The translations under genes were made by a program, and so were the position numbers. The notes beneath the pieces are model-generated. The model did not search any database and was not told the origin of the DNA. It saw nothing but the letters and a program-made list of their open reading frames with translations. A stretch of DNA of 64,000 bases from Pontibacillus yanchengensis Y32 (GTDB lineage Bacteria > Bacillota > Bacilli > Bacillales > BH030062), in the NCBI RefSeq assembly GCF_000770635.1, contig NZ_AVBF01000004.1:54515-118514 (forward strand), written 5' to 3'. Below, piece by piece: positions 46,635-54,649 of this stretch. Each line of letters begins with the position of its first letter. Position 1 is the first letter of the stretch.

Positions 46635-48836
46635 CTATTTTTTGATTTCTTCTAATTGCTCAAAGGCTTCTTGCATTTCGTAATAACTCTCTTTCTTTCG
46701 TTCAGCGTACTGAACCTTAGTCCATGGCTCCCATTTGTATAACGGAAGCTCTGTAACAGGGAAAGGTTCTTCGCTCAGGCCAGTTGCTTTACTTGAACCT
46801 TCTTGTACTGTCCAAGGCACGAACTGAATTCCTTCTGTCTTCTTCGTTTTCAATTCATCCGTTTCTTGCTTGTGTGTTTCATAGCTTACAACGTTTCGTT
46901 TACTAGGATCTGAAAATCCAAGCAAAGCCCACGGAATTTTTGCCTCGATTACGTTGCCTTTTGATTGCCATAGCGCTTGAGGTTGATAATCTTTACTATC
47001 AAACTCCCCTGCCGTTCCTTTTGGCAGCTTGCCTACCTCGACTTCTTGAAAAGGTACAGAGTACTTAGCGTGTGGAGGCTCCAGTTTCAAACTTACTGGT
47101 AGCTGCCAAGGCTGGAATGTGCCGGTATCAGTCGACATCTCGACTTTTCCTTTTTCTCCTTCATATAGCTGATTATGGTAATCATAGTCAGAAGAAATGA
47201 GTACCTTGCTTTCTTTTTCCTTACCAAATCGGATGAGTGTTTCTAATCCTTCATTAAGCTTGGAGTCTTGTAGTGGCCCACCTTGCTTAATGCCACCTGA
47301 AATGGTGTTCACACCTAGATATAGATTTTCATCGTTTGGGTTAAAGTCGTCTTCTAGTTTGGCTGTAATGTACATATATCCTTCATCGTGAGTAGCAGTG
47401 ATTGACTTCCAACCGTCCATATTAGGCGTAAGGTCTTGCTTTTCTTTATCCTTAAGCTTTTGCCAATCTTCTTGCTTTCCATCAATTTGAATGTCGTCCT
47501 CTTTCCCTGGATACATTCCTAATAGTCCATATGACATTTCATTTGATAGATAGTTATACCAATCAGGTCTACTGTGAGCTTCTTCAAACGACATCGTGTT
47601 CCAAGTCTTCTTGAACCATTCGTCTTGCCATTCAAAAACTAACGCTCCAGCATAATCCTCTTGATAGATGGTGTTTAACAAGTCTGTATTGATCTTGCCT
47701 TGTTGTTTCTCGGTATGACCTCCCTGGTCTCTTCCTAACGCTCCAATGTGAGCGTTACCGAGTGAGGACGGCACCCCAAATTCCGTAATCATAATCGGCA
47801 TGCCCTCGTGGTAATCCTTCAACTCTCGAAGGTAGCCTTTGTAAGGGTCAACTTTTCCTTCTGCATTCTTAATGTCATTGTATTTATCAGTTAAACGGAG
47901 AAAATCTGGGTAATACGGATATGCGTGATAAGAGGCGAAATAGCCTGCTTTCCAGTTTTCGGTCTCGATATTTGTCGCATCAACGCTTGCTAAATCTTCT
48001 GTTGGTAAAGGTTCCTTTGGATGCTCTAATGGATCTGTGGTAACCCAATTCGTAAAGGTCATTGGGTGTTCCCAACCATGCTTCTTCTCTAATTCAGCTG
48101 TGTAATTCAGTAATTCAGCCAGCCATTTATCAAAAGCAGCAGCATCCGGTTTGGATTTAAAATGGTCGCCCTCTACAGGTGCAGCATCCGCATGCTGTTC
48201 GTTCGTGTTCTGAACTGTTTTTGGCCCCCACTCTGTTCCGAGGTGCCAAGCTAGTAAATACTGACCAGCATTTGCGGTATATTTTCCACTTGCTTTACCA
48301 TCCTTTTCTGGAATGGTGATGTCTCCATAAACAGCACCAACTGCCCTTTTAATTTCTTCTTTGAAAGCTTTTGTTACTTCAGGTGATTGTGCATCCTGTT
48401 GCTCTTTTAGTAGATTTACTGGCGACCACACTCCCTGCATAAAGTAGAGAGGATCTTCTCCATGACGTTGATTAAATTCAACTAGGGCTTCATAAAAGAC
48501 TGGTTTATGAATGGTATAAATCCGAATTGTGTTAACACCCATATCTTTTATCATGCCAAACCAACGTAAGTAATCATCCTTGGTAATTGGTAACGAGCCA
48601 GGAAACTCACCAGGTAACGTTGCGCCTAGATTTACACCTTTAATAAAAAGAGGTGACCATGAATCATTCTTATAGACTTCAATATCATTATTCGTCGTTC
48701 GAAATTTTATTTGAGTACCATCTTCTAATTCTTTCCTTTCAATACTCTCCATAGCGAACACTTTGAAATAAGCTGTACCGCCAATGGTGAGCAATAGGAG
48801 AAGAATCAGGATGCTTTTTCCTCTCTTCCAAACGAT
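46635..48836 (-). CDS. Membrane-anchored TIM-barrel glycoside hydrolase-like protein with C-terminal CBM9-like domain
   Basis: About 733 residues. A short basic segment and a hydrophobic helix (KRGKSILILLLLLTIGG) anchor it. A GH2/GH5-type TIM barrel follows: FIKGVNLGATLPG, HLGTEWGP with the probable acid/base Glu, and MITEFGVPSS with the probable nucleophile. The C-terminal half begins IQIDGKQEDWQKL, like CBM9/DOMON carbohydrate-binding domains. No normal start codon fits the anchor: the only ATG at the ribosome site is in another frame, and an in-frame ATC at 48836 lies 8 bases after GGGAGG. A TTG at 48794 would cut off the anchor. First gene of the cluster. Confidence 0.75.
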   Translation of the reverse strand: MVWKRGKSILILLLLLTIGGTAYFKVFAMESIERKELEDGTQIKFRTTNNDIEVYKNDSWSPLFIKGVNLGATLPGEFPGSLPITKDDYLRWFGMIKDMGVNTIRIYTIHKPVFYEALVEFNQRHGEDPLYFMQGVWSPVNLLKEQQDAQSPEVTKAFKEEIKRAVGAVYGDITIPEKDGKASGKYTANAGQYLLAWHLGTEWGPKTVQNTNEQHADAAPVEGDHFKSKPDAAAFDKWLAELLNYTAELEKKHGWEHPMTFTNWVTTDPLEHPKEPLPTEDLASVDATNIETENWKAGYFASYHAYPYYPDFLRLTDKYNDIKNAEGKVDPYKGYLRELKDYHEGMPIMITEFGVPSSLGNAHIGALGRDQGGHTEKQQGKINTDLLNTIYQEDYAGALVFEWQDEWFKKTWNTMSFEEAHSRPDWYNYLSNEMSYGLLGMYPGKEDDIQIDGKQEDWQKLKDKEKQDLTPNMDGWKSITATHDEGYMYITAKLEDDFNPNDENLYLGVNTISGGIKQGGPLQDSKLNEGLETLIRFGKEKESKVLISSDYDYHNQLYEGEKGKVEMSTDTGTFQPWQLPVSLKLEPPHAKYSVPFQEVEVGKLPKGTAGEFDSKDYQPQALWQSKGNVIEAKIPWALLGFSDPSKRNVVSYETHKQETDELKTKKTEGIQFVPWTVQEGSSKATGLSEEPFPVTELPLYKWEPWTKVQYAERKKESYYEMQEAFEQLEEIKK

Positions 48837-49430
48837 GGTTCATGCCTCCCTTATTACACATGAAAAAGTAAAGAAGATTTCCTATTACAATAGAAAGTTA
48901 TGAAGGAAAAACATAACTCATTGTAATTTCCATATTTTAGAAAGAAAAATGTTGCAAAAATATGTCGAAACATTTACCTTTAAGGTGCATTATTTTCAAG
49001 TACGTTTTAACCCTAACACGGCCTTTCATGGCTTCTCATCGAAAACCGTAGTTCGGAGTTACGAATTTTCATTTCGGCGTGAATGAAATCTACCGAAAAT
49101 CGCTCAAAGAAAGGGGTGTAGATGTTCAGCAGAGAAGTCACATTAGTTATGCGCTTACATTAGCACCAGTCCATTATTGCGTTCGTTTGTGAAAGCATTC
49201 ACCCAGGGTACCGAAATCGAATTTCGGTACCTCCGAAAAACACGAAGTAAAATAATGTAGAAAAAATATAGTATTTTTGTCTAAAAAATACTTGATATTG
49301 AAGATTTCGGAGACTAATAACTCCCCCTTGGGGTAGTGAGGGAGCAAAACCAAAAACGTATTCTCTCTTTTTTTCATTAAAAGAGGTAAAGGTACGACGG
49401 TTTCATCTATTAAAAAAGTGGGGGAAAACT
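48837..49430. promoter_or_regulatory. Divergent control region of the exopolysaccharide cluster
   Basis: About 590 bases without a gene between two divergent TIM-barrel genes. It contains six CCGAAA/TTTCGG half-sites at 49072, 49093, 49211, 49222, 49233 and 49305, and a perfect 25-base palindrome at 49207-49231. The rest is AT-rich. It is the natural place for control of both transcription units. Confidence 0.65.
49207..49238. promoter_or_regulatory. Candidate operator: three phased half-sites
   Basis: GGTACCGAAAT and its complement flank a 3-base centre, and a third CCGAAA follows, so three half-sites (49211, 49222, 49233) are spaced exactly 11 bases apart in alternating orientation. ComA of B. 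subtilis also binds a three-element site, so the ComA-like regulator nearby is a candidate. The link is inferred. Confidence 0.5.
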
Positions 49431-51167
49431 ATGAACAAAAAACCGATATATCTCATGCTATTGATTAGCATTTCAATATTTTTAACAGGTTGGTCAAATC
49501 CTGAAGAAAAAAAGAATGCATTGTGGGTAGAGGAAGCCGATCTTAAAACCGAAGCAGAAGATATTATTAAAAGAAGTAAGCAGAATGGGATTAATACCAT
49601 TTATCTCAAAGTCGACACCAAGAAATCCCCTTCCGCATACAAAGACTTCATCCACCAAGCATCAGAAGCAAACATTGATGTGCACGCATTAGGAGGTAAA
49701 CCCTCTTGGGCTCTTTCATCCAATAAGCAGGCATTGCTTGACTTTTCTAGTTGGGTTGAGAACTACAACAATGAGGTGAACCAGAACGAACAATTCACAG
49801 GTATTCATCTTAAGATCCAACCGCAGCTTCTAGAAGAATGGTACACGAATGCTAAAACCATTCTTAAGGAATGGAAAGGCAATATACGTTTATTCAATGA
49901 AGATGTGAAGGAATCCAATACGTTAGAAACCAGTGCCTCCATTCCTTTTTGGTTAGATGAAGTGAAGACCCCAAACCAACCAGACACCACTTTTAACAGG
50001 TGGTTGATTAGCCAATTTGACCACACTACCATATTAGCTTTTCGTGATACGCTTGAAGGTCAAAACGGAGTCGTTTCCTTAATAGAAGATGAACTAGAAA
50101 TTGCTAATGAGCTCGATAAAAAAATCGTAGTCGGCATCACGCTGGAAAACACAGGGCAAGATTATGTTTCCTTCTATGAAGAAGGTATTGGAAACATGAA
50201 CATGCATCTAAATATATTAGAACACCACCTAAAAGAAGAACCCTCCTATGTCGGTTTCGCTATAGACCGTTACAGTCATTGGACTTCTCTTGAGGACAAC
50301 ACAGAAGAACATGCTGATGATCCTGAAGAAACTGATGAATCTAACGAGTCTACTAACGAAAAGCCAGAATCCGTTAAAGGGACTTATATCTGGCATGCTA
50401 GTAATCTAATTGAATCTCCTGACGAAATCCTAGAATTTGCGAAAGAAAAGAACCTTAATTTTCTTTACACCCGTTTAGATCGCAGAAAAGACTTCTCGGC
50501 TTATAAGAGCTTTGTAGAGAGAGCACATGAAGCTGGAATTGAAGTACATGCTATGGGCGGTCATCCAAATTGGGCTCTAGCAAAAGGCGAAGAACGATTA
50601 AGAATGTTTATTGACTACGTCACAACCTACAATAATACCGTAGCAGAAGAGCAGAAATTCGATGGCATCCACCTCGACATTGAACCTTACGTATTACCTG
50701 AGTGGTCTGAGAATAAAAACGGAGTATTACGTACTTGGAAAGAGAATATTGAGTTGTTTGTAGACGAGGTGAAGAAGAATTCCAAACTAGAAACAAGTGT
50801 TGATTTAGCTATGTGGCTAGACGATCATGAAGTCCCTGGCGAAGAGAACTCTTCTTTTAGTCGGTGGATGATAAACCAATTAGACCACACCACTATCATG
50901 GCCTTTAGAGACTATGCGAAAGGTGCTGGTGGAATTTTAGACGTTTCGAAAGAAGAGATGGAATTTGCGACGAACCTAGATAAACGTATCGTCATTTCTG
51001 TTGAAATGAAACAAAATGAAGCCGTAGAGCATATATCCTTCCACGAAGAAGGAGAAGAAAAAATGGAAGAGGCTCTCGAGCAAACAGAGGAACAACTTCA
51101 GAAAAAATCATCCTATAAAGGGTATGTAATACATGCTTATGATTACTGGCTGAATGCTAAGGATTAA
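49431..51167 (+). CDS. Secreted protein with tandem TIM-barrel domains, first copy degenerate
   Basis: 578 residues. The signal peptide ends IFLTGWSN, a lipobox with Trp21 where the lipid-bearing Cys is expected. Domain 1 (about 28-285) and domain 2 (about 316-575) are copies of the domain at 37414-38337, joined by an acidic Glu/Asp/Ser/Thr linker (about 288-314). Domain 2 keeps the Asp416-x-Glu418 pair in GIHLDIEPY; domain 1 reads GIHLKIQPQ, with Lys128 and Gln130, so it is probably non-catalytic. Predicted role: binding and cutting the exopolysaccharide. It is divergent from the main operon and has its own terminator. Confidence 0.7.
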   Translation: MNKKPIYLMLLISISIFLTGWSNPEEKKNALWVEEADLKTEAEDIIKRSKQNGINTIYLKVDTKKSPSAYKDFIHQASEANIDVHALGGKPSWALSSNKQALLDFSSWVENYNNEVNQNEQFTGIHLKIQPQLLEEWYTNAKTILKEWKGNIRLFNEDVKESNTLETSASIPFWLDEVKTPNQPDTTFNRWLISQFDHTTILAFRDTLEGQNGVVSLIEDELEIANELDKKIVVGITLENTGQDYVSFYEEGIGNMNMHLNILEHHLKEEPSYVGFAIDRYSHWTSLEDNTEEHADDPEETDESNESTNEKPESVKGTYIWHASNLIESPDEILEFAKEKNLNFLYTRLDRRKDFSAYKSFVERAHEAGIEVHAMGGHPNWALAKGEERLRMFIDYVTTYNNTVAEEQKFDGIHLDIEPYVLPEWSENKNGVLRTWKENIELFVDEVKKNSKLETSVDLAMWLDDHEVPGEENSSFSRWMINQLDHTTIMAFRDYAKGAGGILDVSKEEMEFATNLDKRIVISVEMKQNEAVEHISFHEEGEEKMEEALEQTEEQLQKKSSYKGYVIHAYDYWLNAKD

Positions 51168-51214
51168 TTAGATAGAAGTCACTAGGTTACTAGAAAAGGA
51201 TACAAAATACGAGA

Positions 51215-51246
51215 TTAAAGAGCACAGTCATCTCTGTGCTCTTTAA
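51215..51246 (+). terminator. Terminator after the tandem TIM-barrel gene
   Basis: TTAAAGAGCACAG and its complement form a 13-bp stem with a 6-base loop. Confidence 0.75.
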
Positions 51247-51378
51247 CGGTTCTACAGGTTCAGTAAAATAATGTATGTACTTCCAACCCCATTATATAAA
51301 GTAAACTGTTCGAAGATTCTAACGGAGTGATGCCATTAAAAAGTGGCGGCACTTAACGATTTGAGAGGAGGAACACAA

Positions 51379-52845
51379 GTGAGTGGATTAACAAAGAAAA
51401 TTACAGCAAGTCTTTTAACAAGCTTATTTGTTGCAACAGCTTGGAGTGCACCATTCGCTCATGGTGAGACAAACTATCCCGATGTTTCCGAAGAGATAAC
51501 AGGAAACGAAGAAATTCAGTATCTCGAAGATCAAGGGATTATTAAGGGGTATCCGGATGGTACGTTCCGCCCAGGGAATGATGTTTCTCGAATGGAAGCT
51601 GCGATTATGCTAACGAGAGAATTAGGGTTATCAACCGACAATCGCCCCAACCCTAATTTTGACGATATTTCCAAAGAACATCCCCATTATAAATATGTTG
51701 CTACATTAGTAGATGAGGGCATCATTCAAGGTACCGATTCGAATGAATTTCAACCTGACCGAAATATTAAACGAATCGAAATGGCTGCTGTTTTAACAAG
51801 AGCCTATAATCTAGAAAATGAACCCATCTCTAAAGATTTCGATGATGTAAATGGTAACCGCAAGTATGTCAGTGAAGTTGTGTCTAACCGTATATCAGTA
51901 GGCTTCCCTGACAATACGTTCCGCCCCAACGCTTCAACTACTCGAGCACAATTTTCTATCTTTTTAGCTCGAACTATGGATAATCAATTTAAGAATTACT
52001 TATCCAACGCAAAAGAAGACCCTAATTTTGAAGAAGTAGACAATGAAAACATTCGTGGTACCTACATATGGCATGCTGAAAATGCTATTGAGGAACCAGA
52101 TAAAATCCTAGAGTTCGCTAAAGAAAAAGACATCAACTTGCTTTACACTCGATTAGACCGTACGCAAGACTATGAAGTGTATAACGAGTTCGTTGAGAAA
52201 GCTCACGAAGCAGGCATTGAGGTTCACGCTATGGGAGGCCACCCAAACTGGGCTCTTGAAAAAGGCGAAGAGCGCCTTAATATGTTTGTTGACTATGTAA
52301 CAAGCTATCAAAAAGCCGTACCTCCAAGGCAGCAATTTGATGGTATTCACCTTGATATCGAGCCTTATGTTCTGAAGAACTGGGAAGGAAATACAGATGA
52401 CGTTCTGAAGACTTGGAAGACGAACGTTCAAACATTCGTTGACGAAGTAGAAAAGAATTCCGATTTAGAGACGAGTGCAGACCTAGCAATATGGCTAGAC
52501 GATCACAAAGCACCAGGCGAGGAAGACACTTCTTTCAGTAAGTGGTTCATCGATACGTTAGACCACACAACTCTAATGGCTTTTCGAGATACAGCCGAAG
52601 GGTCTAACGGTATTATTGATGTAGCGAAGAAAGAAATGGAATTTGCAGAAGAGCTTGATAAGGAGATTATCCTATCTGTTGAAATGCAAGAAATCGACAA
52701 AAACAAGCACATTTCCTTCTATGAAGAAGGGAAGCAAGTAATGGAAGAAGAGTTAGATGAAACAACAAGTCACTTCATCGACAATCATTCCTACCATGGT
52801 AACGCTGTCCATGCATATGAATATTGGAAAGTGGCAAAGGAATAA
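51379..52845 (+). CDS. S-layer-anchored TIM-barrel protein (3 SLH domains + predicted hydrolase)
   Basis: About 488 residues from a GTG at 51379 with AGAGGAGG upstream. A signal peptide ends near SAPFAHG, then three SLH domains (about 32-205, e.g. IIKGYPDGTFRPGNDVSRMEAA) bind the pyruvylated secondary wall polymer. The C-terminal domain (about 225-488) is the TIM-barrel family of this region, with the intact Asp326-x-Glu328 pair in GIHLDIEPY. It is closest in sequence to domain 2 of the preceding gene, so one probably arose from the other by duplication. Confidence 0.78.
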   Translation: MSGLTKKITASLLTSLFVATAWSAPFAHGETNYPDVSEEITGNEEIQYLEDQGIIKGYPDGTFRPGNDVSRMEAAIMLTRELGLSTDNRPNPNFDDISKEHPHYKYVATLVDEGIIQGTDSNEFQPDRNIKRIEMAAVLTRAYNLENEPISKDFDDVNGNRKYVSEVVSNRISVGFPDNTFRPNASTTRAQFSIFLARTMDNQFKNYLSNAKEDPNFEEVDNENIRGTYIWHAENAIEEPDKILEFAKEKDINLLYTRLDRTQDYEVYNEFVEKAHEAGIEVHAMGGHPNWALEKGEERLNMFVDYVTSYQKAVPPRQQFDGIHLDIEPYVLKNWEGNTDDVLKTWKTNVQTFVDEVEKNSDLETSADLAIWLDDHKAPGEEDTSFSKWFIDTLDHTTLMAFRDTAEGSNGIIDVAKKEMEFAEELDKEIILSVEMQEIDKNKHISFYEEGKQVMEEELDETTSHFIDNHSYHGNAVHAYEYWKVAKE

Positions 52846-52859
52846 TTGAGGGGTAATGA

Positions 52860-52893
52860 AACGTCTAGGGGACTCCCCCTGGGCGTTTTTTTT
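52860..52893 (+). terminator. Terminator after the SLH gene
   Basis: AACGTCTAGGGG pairs with CCCCCTGGGCGTT, followed by T8. Confidence 0.85.
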
Positions 52894-52976
52894 GTGGTTT
52901 TGTTGGATAATAGCTCCATTATGTTGAAGATTTGGGATCGAGATATTCTGAAAAGTATTGGTCCGATAATTGAAAA

Positions 52977-53145
52977 GTGGAGGGGGGGTTACGGTGAAAC
53001 AACTCGCTTTCCTGCGGGCGAGCTGGTGAGCCTTCTCACTCGCTTCGCTCCCTCCGGGGTCTCACCAACCTCTTTCACCCGCGGGAGTCTCGCAGTTTCC
53101 CCTTCACCCCATCCGGGTAATGGCTATCGGACCCGCGGCTAAATG
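52977..53145. repeat. GC-rich inverted-repeat intergenic element, copy 1
   Basis: Starts GTGGAGGGGGGGTTACGGTGAAAC, contains TCGCTTTCCTGCGGGCGAG, a CTTCGCTCC.CCGGGGTCTCACC core and CCGCGGGAGTCTCGC, and ends near TTTCCCCTTCACCCC. The block order matches the copy at 62131-62265. Open frames inside are not genes. Confidence 0.7.
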
Positions 53146-53380
53146 TAGTACCTCTCTCACCGAACAAGATGTTCATATCTTTAGTGAACACCTTCATTTG
53201 GCACACCAGACGTACGAGTTGTAGACTTTAACTCAGAAAAATACCTCATATACTCATAACTGGCCTTGTTTCCGTTCCTCCCAACAATAGCAAAGGTGGA
53301 CAGTTTAGAATGGGGGGGTTTTTTGAATGGTGGTATTCACGAAGCGGGGGATGGATGATGACACAAGGTGATGCTGTGCT

Positions 53381-53563
53381 AGCGGACATATAGTCTCTTA
53401 TTCTTCGATTTGGAGGCTATTTTGCATTCGGAACGGACATACAGTACGCTATTCAGCCTAAATCACCTTCATGTAGTGTGTTTTTTCACAAATAAGGTAC
53501 CATATGTCCGTCAGCCTCTCCAAAAGAGGGTTTTCGCAGTAAATAAGAGATCATATGTCCGTC
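53381..53563. repeat. Four copies of a GGACATAT...CTTATT motif, two direct and two inverted
   Basis: AGCGGACATATAGTCTCTTATT at 53381, GAACGGACATACAGTACGCTATT at 53431, and inverted copies CAAATAAGGTACCATATGTCCGTC at about 53489 and GTAAATAAGAGATCATATGTCCGTC at about 53539. The head-to-head layout can fold into a long hairpin between the convergent SLH and comA genes. Confidence 0.75.
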
Positions 53564-53696
53564 AAAAAAGGTTTCCTACTTATTGCCGATTCCGATCGCA
53601 ACATATCGGCCCCTCCTCGACTCCAAGTCCTCAAAATTATACCTTTAAAACGGAAGCCCCCCTCCCTATCTCAACATTTCACTAAAAACATAAAAA

Positions 53697-53721
53697 GGAC
53701 CAAACCCATAAGGTTTAGCCC
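53697..53721 (-). terminator. Terminator of comA
   Basis: On the minus strand GGGCTAAACC and GGTTTGGTCC pair across a short loop and TTTTT follows. Confidence 0.7.
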
Positions 53722-53730
53722 TCCCCCTCT

Positions 53731-54417
53731 TTATTCATCGATATCTTCTGCAATAATCCCCCACTGTTTGGATTTCAGTACTGCTTCTGCGCGGGATTTC
53801 ACTTGTAGTTTTCGGAAGATTTCGGTTAAGTTGTATTCGATGGTGCGCTGACTTTGGTAAAACTTTTTAGCGATTTCTTTGTTACTTTTCCCCTTAGCAA
53901 CTTCTTGCAGGATTTCTTGTTCTTTCGGATTGATAGATACATCTGTTGCTTCTTCTACTACTTCCGCTTCTTGAGAGGAAGTAACGGGTTCTGATTCTCC
54001 AACTTGTACCTCTACTCGTCTAAGTTGCTTAAATAGAGAAAGTGGTAGAATCACCTTCCCAGCAATTACACATCTGATATACATAATTAATTGGTCACGT
54101 GGTTCTGTCTTACTAATAAAGCCGGAAACTCCAGCTTCGACTAATGTATTAAAATGAGGTCCAATATCGTAACCAGAATAGATTAGTATAGGTGTTTTGA
54201 TTCCTAATGCACGAACTTTTTTGATGAGTTCAATTCCATTCATGCCAGGCATGCGCAGGTCAAATAACATAAGCTCGTATTCGTGTTGTGGGACAAGCTC
54301 TAAAGCTTTTCCTGCTGAATCTACTACCGTCACTTCCATATCCTCTTCTTTTTCAATCATTAGTTTGGTTCCTTCACCAACTGAAGGGTGATCATCTACT
54401 AGCAATATTCGTATCAT
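53731..54417 (-). CDS. comA: ComA-like quorum-sensing response regulator
   Basis: 228 residues. Receiver domain with Asp8/Asp9, phosphoacceptor Asp53 (LFDLRMPGMNG) and Lys103 (ISKTE), then a LuxR/NarL-type helix-turn-helix (SNKEIAKKFYQSQRTIEYNL). Several ComA-specific stretches recur: DDHPxVxEGTK at the start, SGYD, the SKTE region, and the C-terminal RTIEYNLTEIFRKLQVKSRAEAVL. An acidic Glu/Val linker (about 140-160) is longer than in B. subtilis. GGAGGG precedes the ATG. With comP, comX and comQ upstream this is a complete pheromone pathway. The adjacent exopolysaccharide genes are plausible targets. Confidence 0.88.
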   Translation of the reverse strand: MIRILLVDDHPSVGEGTKLMIEKEEDMEVTVVDSAGKALELVPQHEYELMLFDLRMPGMNGIELIKKVRALGIKTPILIYSGYDIGPHFNTLVEAGVSGFISKTEPRDQLIMYIRCVIAGKVILPLSLFKQLRRVEVQVGESEPVTSSQEAEVVEEATDVSINPKEQEILQEVAKGKSNKEIAKKFYQSQRTIEYNLTEIFRKLQVKSRAEAVLKSKQWGIIAEDIDE

Positions 54418-54501
54418 AAAGGTCCCTCCACCTACATTACTTTTCGTTTACCTAGATGTCTTTTTTAAAAGTAAAGAAAGTATAAGTTTCTGGCGCATAC
54501 A

Positions 54502-54649
54502 TGTCTAGCTCCAGCGCCCAGCGACTAGCAAACTTCCTGCCCCTCCTTACGATAAGTCAACATCGAATCGCTACCGCTCTTCGTGTTTCCTTTATCTCAT
54601 ACGGAGCCGTCCAGTTTGTACGTCGCTAGCAGGGCGCTTGCGCTTTTCT
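54502..54649. repeat. GGAGCTAGAC-type element ending on the comP stop codon
   Basis: 148 bp, minus orientation: TGTCTAGCTCCAGCGCC at one end and GGCGCTTGCGCTTTTCT at the other, with inner GACTTATCGTAAGGAGG (reverse). Its left-end consensus (AGAAAAGCGCAAGCGCC) starts within the TGA stop codon of comP, and the element fills most of the space before comA. Confidence 0.8.

Noticed and set aside
52846..53142. 98-residue open frame after the SLH gene
   Set aside because: It runs through a terminator and the GC-rich repeat element.
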